From positions 1-44,509 of the forward strand of contig JAFWWU010000037.1 in NCBI GenBank assembly GCA_017523285.1: a stretch of 44,509 nt of DNA, read 5' to 3'. This DNA comes from Ruminococcus sp. GTDB taxonomy: Bacteria; Bacillota; Clostridia; Oscillospirales; Ruminococcaceae. Both the position numbers and the translations under genes were made by a program. The notes below the pieces were generated by a model. That model did no database searches, was not told the DNA's origin, and saw nothing but the letters and a program-made list of their open reading frames with translations. Below, piece after piece: positions 1-11,667 of the stretch (positions within the stretch are counted from its first letter, which is position 1; every line of letters begins with the position of its first letter).

Positions 1-304
1 CGGTGTAGTCGTTATCAAAGCCTGTGTCTTCACCCTCGATTGAGCAGTCAAGACCAAGTGCGAGAACTGTAATATCCGCCTCTGCCGCTGCTGCAGCACC
101 ATCGCTGAGCATATTGCCGAAGCCGCCCCATTCATTGATTTTTTCGTGACTGCAATTAAGTAAGCGGCATGTCACAGGATCCATATATGCGGTTTTTTCG
201 TTGGCAATATAAGTAAAAGCACCGATATTACCCATAAATTTCTGAAAAAGCTCCCAATCTCTGCTGAAAGAAACAGAATTTTTATTAAAATTAAAGATAC
301 TCAT
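1..304 (-). CDS. PAS-like N-terminus fused to GH3-like segment (5' part of gene, runs off window)
   Basis: An open frame runs from an ATG at 304 to the window edge, about 101 codons, preceded by AAGGAG. The first 60 or so residues (DWELFQKFMGNIGAFTYIAN, then AYMDPVTCRLLNC) resemble the PAS-like sensory N-termini of clostridial diguanylate cyclases. From about residue 70 the sequence (AAAAAEADITVLALGLD, then CSIEGEDTG) instead resembles the C-terminal alpha/beta domain of glycoside hydrolase family 3 beta-glucosidases, in which GLD..IEGE is typical. I know no family that joins these two. It may be a real fusion, a recombination product or an assembly chimera. The promoter at 382-410 drives it. 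Function is not assigned. Confidence 0.5.
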   Translation of the reverse strand, partial: MSIFNFNKNSVSFSRDWELFQKFMGNIGAFTYIANEKTAYMDPVTCRLLNCSHEKINEWGGFGNMLSDGAAAAAEADITVLALGLDCSIEGEDTGFDNDYT

Positions 305-381
305 AAAAACTCCTTCCAGCTTCGTTGTGCAAGCAGAAACGGTCTGATTGCACACCATTCCAGTATAATTTTACATTAATA

Positions 382-410
382 ATTATACGTTATTTTTCGA
401 TGTATGTCAA
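382..410 (-). promoter_or_regulatory. Promoter for the gene at 1-304
   Basis: On the minus strand a perfect TTGACA (405-410) and TATAAT (382-387) are separated by exactly 17 bp. The predicted start near 375 gives a leader of about 70 nt before the ATG at 304. Confidence 0.8.
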
Positions 411-480
411 TGATATTTTTGTTAATAAAATCAAAATTCCGATTAAACATTGCGTTGGTTTTATTGATTTTGAAAAATGC

Positions 481-509
481 TTGCATTATTTAATGATATG
501 TGCTATAAT
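481..509 (+). promoter_or_regulatory. Promoter of tRNA-Arg
   Basis: TTGCAT (481-486), 17-bp spacer, TATAAT (504-509) preceded by TG in the extended -10 position. Transcription would start about 12 nt before the tRNA. Confidence 0.75.
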
Positions 510-527
510 ATATTTATTAATATATAT

Positions 528-602
528 GCCTCCTTAGTTAAATGGATATAACAAACCCCTCCTAAGGGTTAGTTGTGAGTTCGATTCTCGCAGGGGGTGC
601 CA
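528..602 (+). tRNA. tRNA-Arg (anticodon CCT)
   Basis: A full cloverleaf can be folded. The acceptor stem GCCTCCT (528-534) pairs with AGGGGGT (592-598) using two G-U pairs. The D stem is GTTA/TAAC. The anticodon stem AACCC/GGGTT has loop CTCCTAA with anticodon CCT at 561-563. The T stem is GTGAG/CTCGC with a TTCGATT-type loop. The CCA end is encoded (600-602). It decodes the rare AGG codon. A promoter lies just upstream and a terminator just downstream, so it is transcribed alone. Confidence 0.95.
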
Positions 603-610
603 GAAAAGAA

Positions 611-643
611 GCCGCAATGAAAATTATCATTGCGGCTATTTTT
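611..643 (+). terminator. Terminator after tRNA-Arg
   Basis: Perfect 10-bp stem GCCGCAATGA (611-620) with TCATTGCGGC (627-636), 6-nt loop, followed by TATTTTTA. Confidence 0.85.
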
Positions 644-657
644 AGCGTAAAATTTAA

Positions 658-684
658 AGCTGTCCGAAATCATTTCAGACAGCT
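658..684 (-). terminator. Hairpin downstream of the VanY-like gene
   Basis: An inverted repeat built on AGCTGTC and GACAGCT with AAAT/ATTT inside begins 10 bp after the stop of the minus-strand gene. The T-rich run is better on the plus side (TTATTTTTTATT), so it may work in both directions. Confidence 0.65.
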
Positions 685-693
685 TATTTTTTA

Positions 694-1653
694 TTATTTT
701 TTAGCAGTTACTATAAATCCGTCATAATTATTTCCGGAAATAGTGTAGTTACCTGAAACAGGAACTCTTACACCTGTAACACTGCCATCAATGCTTGCGG
801 ATGTATAATAAATCTCATATTCACAGCCGTCAAGAGTATAATTGAGCTTTTGTGTATCAATCATATAAGGTCTGAGAAAATCGAGATATTCTTCAAGACA
901 TAAATCTTTTTCATTCATAATAGCCGAATGAACTTTTCCGACATATCTGAGATGATAAACAGAAGCTTTATTGCCTGTAATTTCAGTTTTATCGCTTTCG
1001 TATCTTATAATAAAACCATAATTATGACAATTTTCAATTATCCAGCTTTCAGCGTCAAGTCCGTCATATTCGATGAAATTTCCGCTTTTGGAAAGAATTG
1101 CAAGGTCGAGTGAATATCCGCTTAAAGCTTCGGGATATTCAGCTGTATAAACTGCATCTTCTTCGTTGTATGTTTCAGTTGTATTGTAAACAACGAAATT
1201 TGATTTACCTGTTTCTGCATTATATGCTTCCATCATTGAGTTAAGAGCATCTGATGCTTCAATGTTGAATATCATATCATCATTTCTGAGAGTGTAATAT
1301 TCATTTTTCACTTCTGCAAGGGAAGTCATACTCATAAAAATTCCCTTTGCCTCGTGTTCATCATTGATTACTGCAAGTGAGCCTGTATAGATATTTTCAG
1401 CAGGAATCTCTACTTTTGTATAACCAAGATACTCGATAGTGCCATTATCTGATACCATAGTATCGTTTTCTGATGTAAGCGTTGCAAAATTGTCTGTTGC
1501 CGTGATGTTATTCTTGAATTTTCCGTTTATAACAATAGTGCCTTCAAATTCATCTGTCATAATGCGTCTGAAACCATCGGCGCAGAAAATCATAGCCACA
1601 CCTATAATGATAGTTGTAGCAAGCCTGCCCAGGTTTAACTTGGGTTTGTCCAT
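694..1653 (-). CDS. VanY-like (peptidase M15B) protein, predicted inactive, membrane anchored
   Basis: 319 aa with an N-terminal anchor (about residues 12-28) and an outer domain. Residues 172-262 follow the D,D-carboxypeptidase VanY/M15B pattern closely: GYSLDLAI, then WIIENCHNYGFIIRYESDKT, then LRYVG and CLEEYLDFL. The catalytic signatures are broken. The usual SEHxxGxxxD reads PEALSGYSLD, so the zinc-binding His is Ala176 while Asp183 remains. The usual ExWHxRYVG reads SVYHLRYVG, so the catalytic Glu is Ser231 while His234 remains. The substrate-binding GYR motif is also absent (VVYNTTE near 154-160). I infer a non-catalytic muropeptide-binding or regulatory protein. The start is supported by a GGAGG site 9 bp upstream. 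It lies 68 bp downstream of the carboxypeptidase gene, same strand, probably one operon. Confidence 0.7.
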   Translation of the reverse strand: MDKPKLNLGRLATTIIIGVAMIFCADGFRRIMTDEFEGTIVINGKFKNNITATDNFATLTSENDTMVSDNGTIEYLGYTKVEIPAENIYTGSLAVINDEHEAKGIFMSMTSLAEVKNEYYTLRNDDMIFNIEASDALNSMMEAYNAETGKSNFVVYNTTETYNEEDAVYTAEYPEALSGYSLDLAILSKSGNFIEYDGLDAESWIIENCHNYGFIIRYESDKTEITGNKASVYHLRYVGKVHSAIMNEKDLCLEEYLDFLRPYMIDTQKLNYTLDGCEYEIYYTSASIDGSVTGVRVPVSGNYTISGNNYDGFIVTAKK

Positions 1654-1721
1654 TATTAAATTGCCTCCATAAATTTTGTTCTAACTTTTGTTTTTCTATA
1701 TATCTTTTTCTTTGTATATTA

Positions 1722-2825
1722 TCAAGCGGGAGGTATATATTCTTCTCCACCGTAGCAGAAAACACTATAGCCGCTTAATGTTTCGTAAATTGTTTTCCAT
1801 CTTGACAATCCGCCGGCGAGAACCATTATATATGTCTTTCCGTTTATTTCGGCGAAGCTTGCAAGGCATTGTCCCGCTTCACTTGTATATCCTGTTTTAC
1901 CGCCTTTAACGGTTACACCGGGCATTTCTGTTCCTGTCATTCTGCCAAACATTGTGCTTGTGAGTGTTAATCCCTCAGGATTAAGTGCTGAAGGGGGAAC
2001 AGTATACTGATATGTTGAAAGTACCTCTTTGCAGAAACTGTCCTGTATTGCATAATTCATAAGCATTGCCATATCTTCGGCGGTGCTGTAATTCTCAGGA
2101 CTGTGCAGACCTACGGGATTTTCAAAATGTGTATATTTAAGACCGATTTCAATAGCCTTTTCGTTCATAAGCTGTACGAATGCGGCTTCTGTTCCTGCAA
2201 CATATTCAGCAAGAGCAATTGCGGCGTCTGCACCTGACGGAAGAATAAGTCCGTATATAAGATCTCTTACAGTAGGAGTTTCCCCGACCATGAATCCTGC
2301 TCTTGAAGCGTCGGCGGCAATCATAGGATTTACCATATGCTGCTGAATTGTAACTGTCTGTTCGAGAGCATTGAAATCACAGTTGTTTACATAATCCATA
2401 ACAACGAGAAGCGTCATTACTTTTGTGATAGATGCAGGATACATTTTTACATTGTGGTCGTGCGAAGCAATAATTTCATTTGTTTCTGTATCTACAATAA
2501 TTGCATAAAGCGAATTGTTCTGTCTGTTTGCGTCTGTCTGACCGGGAACTAAATCGGGATAGAATTCTTTTGTGTCATCAGTAAAAAGGGGATAAAAAAC
2601 GGCAGGCTGCGGCTCATCTGGTTCAGATTCTGAGTCATCGGGCAATGAATCAACGATACTGCTTGCATTCATCAGTTTTGCAGACTGCTTATCGTCACGC
2701 TTTAAAAGCGAAACAAGTGATGAAATGGCAGCTGAAATACCCCATATAACAAGAATCAGAAGGAATAAAGCCATACCTACCCTGAAATAGTGTATTTTGA
2801 CTTTCACCTTTCTTTTTTTATTCAT
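1722..2825 (-). CDS. D-alanyl-D-alanine carboxypeptidase (peptidase S11, DacA/DacF type)
   Basis: 367 aa. It removes the terminal D-Ala from peptidoglycan pentapeptides outside the membrane. A basic N-terminus and one membrane segment (about 15-41) act as signal anchor, followed by an acidic linker (about 60-75). The penicillin-binding fold shows S132-x-x-K135 (ASITK), the second motif as SGA at 197-199 instead of the usual SGN, and K310-T-G (GGKTGYTSEAG). It ends shortly after the catalytic domain, without the usual C-terminal beta domain. I chose the ATG at 2825 because it has an AGAGGTG ribosome site and because the longer frame would start inside the promoter at 2857-2885. First gene of a likely two-gene unit with the VanY-like gene. 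Confidence 0.9.
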   Translation of the reverse strand: MNKKRKVKVKIHYFRVGMALFLLILVIWGISAAISSLVSLLKRDDKQSAKLMNASSIVDSLPDDSESEPDEPQPAVFYPLFTDDTKEFYPDLVPGQTDANRQNNSLYAIIVDTETNEIIASHDHNVKMYPASITKVMTLLVVMDYVNNCDFNALEQTVTIQQHMVNPMIAADASRAGFMVGETPTVRDLIYGLILPSGADAAIALAEYVAGTEAAFVQLMNEKAIEIGLKYTHFENPVGLHSPENYSTAEDMAMLMNYAIQDSFCKEVLSTYQYTVPPSALNPEGLTLTSTMFGRMTGTEMPGVTVKGGKTGYTSEAGQCLASFAEINGKTYIMVLAGGLSRWKTIYETLSGYSVFCYGGEEYIPPA

Positions 2826-2856
2826 TCTACACCTCTGTTTTATCTCTGTACATATT

Positions 2857-2885
2857 ATTTTAATATATATTCGACGATTTGTCAA
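2857..2885 (-). promoter_or_regulatory. Promoter of the carboxypeptidase operon
   Basis: Minus strand TTGACA (2880-2885), 17-bp spacer, TAAAAT (2857-2862). The start would be near 2850, 25 nt before the ATG at 2825. Confidence 0.75.
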
Positions 2886-3255
2886 CCAATTTTACATAAT
2901 TTGATTTATGATTTACATTATGCACAAATAATCAGCTTATAAATCATAGAATATTTCTTTTAAAAGCGTATATCGTCAAATAATGTCATACTTCGTCATA
3001 TACTCAATATACAAATCGTATATTATGCGTCGGTTACACTAAATGTTAAATTTTGTATATTGAAAATTGTACAATATGCATATATTATTGTTATTGAAAA
3101 TATCATTTTTACAGAATTTGGAATTTTGCCGAAATTTTTTTATAAAAAACTTTTATTTTGGATTCAAATGTGTTATAATAAACATATTGATAGTTTGTAT
3201 TAAATATTCCATTTAGTAGATTTACTGTCAATATTATGATTAACGGAGGGTTTTC
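2886..3255. other. Gene-free AT-rich region upstream of the atp operon
   Basis: 370 bp with no credible ORF. It holds a 7-bp inverted repeat AATATAC/GTATATT with 5-bp spacing (3006-3024), a palindrome ATTGTACAAT (3066-3075), a cluster of TCGTCA/TGTCAT words (about 2992-3000) and the atp promoter near 3174. The dyads could be operators for either flanking operon, but nothing in the sequence names the regulator. Confidence 0.5.
3151..3179 (+). promoter_or_regulatory. Probable atp operon promoter
   Basis: TATAAT at 3174-3179 with TG at 3171-3172 (extended -10). The -35 region at 17-bp spacing (TTTTAT) is poor, so the extended -10 would carry recognition. It lies about 70 bp before atpI. Confidence 0.55.
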
Positions 3256-3627
3256 GTGCAATATTCGGAATTTAGAAAAGAAATGCGGTTTATTTTTATA
3301 TGGTCTGTATTTCTTGACGTTTTATTCTATCTTCTGTCTGTTTTGATAATCGGACTGAATTATGAAACGGCACTTTCTCTTATTGCAGGTAATATCGTTT
3401 TGTTTATCAATCTGCGTCTTTTGTATAATTCTATCATAAAGAATACAAGCGGCGCTCAGACAGGCAAAAATCCGATGATGAAAGGCTATCTTTTCCGCTC
3501 TCTTATTGCGTGTACTGCAATTGCGGCAGGTTTTATGCTTCCGTTTCTTAATGCTGTCGGAATAATGATTCCTCTTTTTTATCCTAAGATTATTTACACT
3601 GTCCATTCTATTATTGTCAGGAGGTAG
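3256..3627 (+). CDS. atpI: ATP synthase subunit I (AtpI-like)
   Basis: 123 aa, about four hydrophobic membrane segments, located first in the ATP synthase operon. AtpI is a small membrane protein that assists c-ring assembly and may help Mg2+ supply. Sequence conservation is low in this family, so the call rests on length, topology and position. The start is GTG at 3256, preceded by GGAGGG with 5-nt spacing. The stop at 3627 is 9 bp before the atpB start, and the atpB ribosome site lies inside its last codons. Confidence 0.75.
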   Translation: MQYSEFRKEMRFIFIWSVFLDVLFYLLSVLIIGLNYETALSLIAGNIVLFINLRLLYNSIIKNTSGAQTGKNPMMKGYLFRSLIACTAIAAGFMLPFLNAVGIMIPLFYPKIIYTVHSIIVRR

Positions 3628-3636
3628 TTAAGAGTT

Positions 3637-4727
<1,091 letters not shown>

Positions 4728-4786
4728 TAATTATCAATCGTTGATATAATTTACGCATTAAAAATTTATAACAGGAGTGAATAAGA

Positions 4787-5287
4787 TTGAATTTGGATTT
4801 CTTATCTATTGACCCCGGCTCTATTATCTTTACACTCATCAATACACTCATATTATTTCTTGTAATAAAGCATTTTCTTTTCAATCCGGTAAACAAGATG
4901 CTTGAAGAACGCAAGGACGATATTGCCGATACTTATAATAAGGCTGATATAGCACTTGAAAAGGCGAAAGAAGCCGAAGCTCACTATAATGAGCTTATAT
5001 CTGGTGCAAGAGATGAATCGGCTCAGATTATCAAGAATGCTTCTCAGAAGGCTCAGCAGCGTTCAGAAGAAATCATTAACAGCGCAAAGGCTGATGCAGC
5101 TCAGATAAGAGTTAAAGCAGAGGCTGATATCCAGCGTGAAAAGCAGGAAGCAAAAAAGGAAATTCGTTCGGAAATTTCCGAAATCGCAGTTATGGTTGCT
5201 TCTAAGCTTGTTGACAAGGAAATCAATGAGTCAGACCACAGACGTTTTATTGACGAGTTCATTGAAAATGTAGGTGATGAGTCATGA
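4787..5287 (+). CDS. atpF: ATP synthase F0 subunit b
   Basis: 166 aa peripheral stalk subunit: one N-terminal membrane helix (about 8-28, FTLINTLILFLVIKHFLF) followed by a long charged, Ala/Glu/Lys-rich coiled coil that dimerises and contacts delta. The start is TTG at 4787, preceded by AGGAG (4773-4777). It overlaps atpH by 4 bp (ATGA), indicating translational coupling. Confidence 0.93.
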   Translation: MNLDFLSIDPGSIIFTLINTLILFLVIKHFLFNPVNKMLEERKDDIADTYNKADIALEKAKEAEAHYNELISGARDESAQIIKNASQKAQQRSEEIINSAKADAAQIRVKAEADIQREKQEAKKEIRSEISEIAVMVASKLVDKEINESDHRRFIDEFIENVGDES

Positions 5288-5823
5288 GTCAGAACAATAT
5301 AGCTTCAGCTTATGCAGAGGCGATTTTTGAGCTTGCTGAAGAAAACGATTGTCTTGATGATATCTGTTATGATTTAACCGACATCAGCAATATTTTCACA
5401 GCGAACCCTGAGCTTACACAGCTGCTTACAATACCGACTTTATCAAAGGAAGAAAAGATTTCTGTTCTTGAACAGGTATTTGTAAGCTATAAAGGAATAT
5501 TATTCGATTTTCTGTGTCTTTTGACAGAGCGAAACAGAATCGCATATATATGTGAAATCGAATCAGTTTTCCGAAAGCTCTATAATCAGAAAAATAATAT
5601 CGAAGAGGTTACTGTAACAACAGGCGTGAAGCTTACAGATGATGAAAAATGCCGACTTACAGTCAAATTACAGAATAAGCTTTCTAAACGAATTAACCTG
5701 ATCGAAAAAATTGATTCACAGATTATCGGCGGTGTCAGACTTCAGTATGGCGATGTTCTTATTGACAACAGTATTGCAAGCCGTATTGAAAATATGACAA
5801 AAGAGCTGAACAGTGATGAATAA
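5284..5823 (+). CDS. atpH: ATP synthase F1 subunit delta
   Basis: 179 aa, the usual length for delta (OSCP), which joins the peripheral stalk to the top of F1. The helical N-terminal domain begins IASAYAEAIFELAEEN, and the conserved C-terminal motif reads IDSQIIGGVRLQYGDVLIDNSI. ATG overlaps the atpF stop. It is followed after 36 bp by atpA. Confidence 0.93.
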   Translation: MSQNNIASAYAEAIFELAEENDCLDDICYDLTDISNIFTANPELTQLLTIPTLSKEEKISVLEQVFVSYKGILFDFLCLLTERNRIAYICEIESVFRKLYNQKNNIEEVTVTTGVKLTDDEKCRLTVKLQNKLSKRINLIEKIDSQIIGGVRLQYGDVLIDNSIASRIENMTKELNSDE

Positions 5824-7377
<1,554 letters not shown>

Positions 7378-7392
7378 ACGAGGTGATAAATA

Positions 7393-8256
7393 ATGGCTTC
7401 AGGCAATATGAAGGAAATAAAACGAAGAATTAAAAGCGTTGAAAGCACTATGCAGATTACAAAAGCTATGGAGCTTGTTGCTTCGTCTAAGTTCAGAAAA
7501 GCCAAAGAAAAGGCTGATTCTGCAATGACATTTTTCAATGCTGTTTACGAAACCATGAGTGAAATCGCCTCACAGGACAGATATTTCAATTCAGTCTATA
7601 CTCGTAAATCAACTTCTTCGGATACCTCGTTGATAATTGTAATAGCAGGTGACAGAGGACTTGCAGGCGGATATAATTCCAATGTCATAAAGCTTGCAGA
7701 AGCAAGAATTGCCGAACTTGGCGGAAATGCTGTAATTATGCCGATAGGTAAAAAGGCTGTTGAGTATTTCACAAAGCACGATGCAAAAATTCTGAAGGGC
7801 TATGAGGGCATTGCAGAAAATATGTCGTTATACAACGCAACAGAAATTGCCGACATAATAATTGATATGTATAATAAGCATAAATCAATCGGACATGTTG
7901 AGCTTGTATACACAGAATATGTTTCTCCGCTTGTACAGAACGCAAGAACATTAAGCGTAATTCCTCTCAGTAATCTTGAGGAACAACCAAAATGCAATTC
8001 TGTAACTCGTTATGAGCCATCACCATCAGCTGTATTTGAACAGCTTATTCCGAAATATATTGCAGGCATTATTTATGGTGCTGCTGTATGTTCATTTGCT
8101 TCGGAACAAGCTTCAAGACGTATGGCGATGGAAAATGCAACAGATAACGCAACAGAAATTATAGATAATCTTTCACTTATATATAACAGAGCAAGACAGA
8201 CTGCGATTACTCAGGAAATTACTGAAATTGTGGGCGGTGCATCTGCTCAGAACTAA
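7393..8256 (+). CDS. atpG: ATP synthase F1 subunit gamma
   Basis: 287 aa central shaft. The N-terminal helix contains MKEIKRRIKSVESTMQITKA and the C-terminal helix contains RARQTAITQEITEIVGGA, the two strongly conserved ends that form the coiled coil inside the hexamer. The start ATG is 15 bp after atpA with GAGGTG upstream. Confidence 0.96.
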   Translation: MASGNMKEIKRRIKSVESTMQITKAMELVASSKFRKAKEKADSAMTFFNAVYETMSEIASQDRYFNSVYTRKSTSSDTSLIIVIAGDRGLAGGYNSNVIKLAEARIAELGGNAVIMPIGKKAVEYFTKHDAKILKGYEGIAENMSLYNATEIADIIIDMYNKHKSIGHVELVYTEYVSPLVQNARTLSVIPLSNLEEQPKCNSVTRYEPSPSAVFEQLIPKYIAGIIYGAAVCSFASEQASRRMAMENATDNATEIIDNLSLIYNRARQTAITQEITEIVGGASAQN

Positions 8257-9659
<1,403 letters not shown>

Positions 9660-9660
<1 letters not shown>

Positions 9661-10067
9661 TGAAAAGCTATAAACTGCAGATTATAACTCCTGACAAAAC
9701 CATATACAGCGGTGATGCGGAACAGATTATTGTCCGTACAACCGAGGGTGATGTTGGAATACTGGCAGGTCACGAAAACTATGTTGCAATGCTTCCGTCA
9801 GGTGCTTTAAAGCTCACAGTAAACGGTGAAGAAAAGTATGCGGCAATAGCAAGCGGCTTTGTTAAGGTAAATTATAATGTTGATGTAAAAATCATAGCTT
9901 CTGCGGCTGAATGGTCATCTGATATTGACATTGCATGGGCAAAACGCTCAGAAGAAGATGCGTTAAAACGTATTGAAAATTCCAAAACTGATGAAGAAAA
10001 ATCAAGAGCAGAGCTTAAGCTCAAAAGAGCACAGAATCGTATCAGTGTATACGAGGCACATCATTGA
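9660..10067 (+). CDS. atpC: ATP synthase F1 subunit epsilon
   Basis: 135 aa: beta-sandwich N-terminal domain (LQIITPDKTIYSGDAEQI, TTEGDVGILAGHENYVAMLP) and a two-helix C-terminal domain that can inhibit ATP hydrolysis. Last gene of the operon, translationally coupled to atpD and followed by a strong terminator. Confidence 0.95.
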
Positions 10068-10076
10068 ATACAGAAT

Positions 10077-10107
10077 GAGGCAGGTAGATAATACCTGCCT
10101 CTAATTA
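10077..10107 (+). terminator. Terminator of the atp operon
   Basis: 10-bp stem GAGGCAGGTA (10077-10086) with TACCTGCCTC (10092-10101), loop GATAA, followed by a T/A-rich tail. Confidence 0.8.
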
Positions 10108-10120
10108 TTATATGCAAGAA

Positions 10121-10153
10121 GAAGGCTATCAGTATTATTTACCGATAGCCTTC
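10121..10153 (-). terminator. Terminator of the degV-trmL unit
   Basis: GAAGGCTATC (10121-10130) pairs with GATAGCCTTC (10144-10153). On the minus strand it follows the degV stop by 4 bp and is followed by TTCTT. Confidence 0.7.
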
Positions 10154-10157
10154 TGTA

Positions 10158-11030
10158 TTATTTGGAAGTATTTTTTCTGAATGCAACACCAACAAGGTCA
10201 GGACCTGCATTTGCCGCAACAGCTGCACCGACTTTGCTGTAATATTCAGCCTTATAGCCGAATTTCTTAATCATTTCCTTTTCAAGTAATTTTGCAAGAG
10301 TATCATCCTTAGCAGTAAGCATAATATAAGGAGTCTGAGGAGTCATAACCTTTTCAATCTGAGACATAAGCTTTGGAATTATATTCTTTTCGCCTCTGAT
10401 TTTCTCATGGATTATTGAGCCGCCGTTAACCATTTCAATAACAGGCTTTAATCCGAGAAGCTCACCTGCAAAAGCAGCAGCAGCAGAAATTCTGCCTGAT
10501 TTTTTTGCATATTTAAGAGTCATAGGTACAAAATAAGCTGTAATACAGCTGAACCATTCTTCAAGGTAAGCGATGATACTTTCCGCATCTGTACCCTTAG
10601 CGACTTTTTTTGCAGCTTCTGTAACAGGATATCCGTACATTCCTGTATATCCGTTTGAGTCGATTACTTTAATGCTGATTTTATTTTTAGCATCAGGATT
10701 TTCTTCATAGAAATTATTTATAGCCATAACAGCGTTGGAATTTGTAGCAGAAGCAGTACCTGCAATTGTAACACAGATAATATTTGTATAACCCTGTTCA
10801 AAAGCTTCTTTGTAAGCTTCTTCGAATTCGAATGCAGTAATCTGTGCTGTTTTAGGAATATTATCTGATTTATCCATAAGCTCATAAACTTCATCTTTGG
10901 TTTTCTCTATTTCTCTGAAGCTGAGTTCATCGATTGAAATATTGAAAGGCATAACCTTTATGCCGAGTTCTTTAATTAATTCAGGCTCAAGATCGCAAGC
11001 CGAATCAGTCATAATTAATATTTTCTGCAT
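10158..11030 (-). CDS. DegV family fatty-acid-binding protein
   Basis: 290 aa. DegV (FakB-like) proteins bind a fatty acid and present it to the FakA kinase for phospholipid synthesis. The family N-terminus ILIMTDSACDLEPELIKELG is clear, as are IKVIDSNGYTGMYG and the Ser/Thr-rich binding region near residue 85 (TIAGTASATNSNA). ATG with AAGGAG 7 bp upstream. It lies 13 bp downstream of trmL on the same strand, so probably cotranscribed. FakA is not in the window. Confidence 0.9.
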   Translation of the reverse strand: MQKILIMTDSACDLEPELIKELGIKVMPFNISIDELSFREIEKTKDEVYELMDKSDNIPKTAQITAFEFEEAYKEAFEQGYTNIICVTIAGTASATNSNAVMAINNFYEENPDAKNKISIKVIDSNGYTGMYGYPVTEAAKKVAKGTDAESIIAYLEEWFSCITAYFVPMTLKYAKKSGRISAAAAFAGELLGLKPVIEMVNGGSIIHEKIRGEKNIIPKLMSQIEKVMTPQTPYIMLTAKDDTLAKLLEKEMIKKFGYKAEYYSKVGAAVAANAGPDLVGVAFRKNTSK

Positions 11031-11043
11031 TTTTATACTCCTT

Positions 11044-11538
11044 TTACCATTTATACTTTGTTAGCTGACCTTCTGTTGCAAGGTCAGGGTAATCCCATTG
11101 TCTTAGAATTTCATAAGTTGCAATTGCAACAGAATTTGAAAGGTTAAGACTTCTCAGATTATTTCTCATAGGTATTCTTACGCAGTTTTCCTCATTTTCA
11201 TACAAGAGTTCTTCAGGCAGCCCCTTATCTTCACGCCCGAAAATAATATATGCGTTATCAGGATACTGAACATCACTGTGAACGTGTCTGCCCTTTGTTG
11301 TAAAATAAAAGAACGGACCGTTGTTTTTACTGAAGAAGTCCTCAAAATTTTCGTAATAAGTAATATCAAGCTTATCCCAGTAATCAAGACCTGCACGTTT
11401 AAGCTGTTTATCGGTAATTTCAAATCCGAAAGGCTTTATAAGATGAAGCTTAGCGCCCGTAACAGCACAGGTTCTGGAGATGTTGCCTGTATTCTGCGGA
11501 ATCTGAGGTTCTGCAAGAACGATATTAAGATTATACAT
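11044..11538 (-). CDS. trmL: tRNA (cytidine/uridine-34 2'-O)-methyltransferase (SPOUT family)
   Basis: 164 aa, matching TrmL length. It methylates the wobble ribose of certain leucine tRNAs with SAM. The SPOUT knot motifs are all present: NIVLAEPQIPQNTGNISRTC at the N-terminus, IIFGREDKGLP in the middle, and IPMRNNLRSLNLSNSVAIA at the end, which forms the trefoil knot. The start at 11538 has GGAG upstream. Divergent from the 57-aa ORF. Confidence 0.93.
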   Translation of the reverse strand: MYNLNIVLAEPQIPQNTGNISRTCAVTGAKLHLIKPFGFEITDKQLKRAGLDYWDKLDITYYENFEDFFSKNNGPFFYFTTKGRHVHSDVQYPDNAYIIFGREDKGLPEELLYENEENCVRIPMRNNLRSLNLSNSVAIATYEILRQWDYPDLATEGQLTKYKW

Positions 11539-11600
11539 AAAGTCACTCCGTGTATATTTTATGTAATTCTGATAAAAATATAAGTGTGAATGTCACAAAA

Positions 11601-11655
11601 TCGGCTTAACGTCTGCCGAAAAGACGATACCGCACCGAAGATGCCGTAGGTGTGG
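11601..11655 (+). ncRNA. GC-rich structured leader of the 57-aa ORF (unknown class)
   Basis: In an AT-rich context this stretch has several complementary blocks. TCGGC (11601-11605) matches GCCGA (11615-11619). CGTCT (11610-11614) matches AGACG (11622-11626). CCGCACC (11630-11636) matches GGTGTGG (11649-11655). The first two pairings interlock, giving either a small pseudoknot or two alternative folds. The last hairpin ends 3 nt before the ribosome site GGAG at 11659. I do not recognise a described riboswitch. Confidence 0.4.
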
Positions 11656-11667
11656 CTCGGAGCAAAT

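Noticed and set aside
325-537. 70-aa open frame on the plus strand
   Set aside because: It runs through the minus-strand promoter at 382-410, the tRNA promoter and into the tRNA. It has no ribosome site and an AT-driven composition.
2826-2885. 20-residue N-terminal extension of the S11 carboxypeptidase
   Set aside because: The extended start falls in the promoter itself, and the ATG at 2825 has a proper ribosome site.
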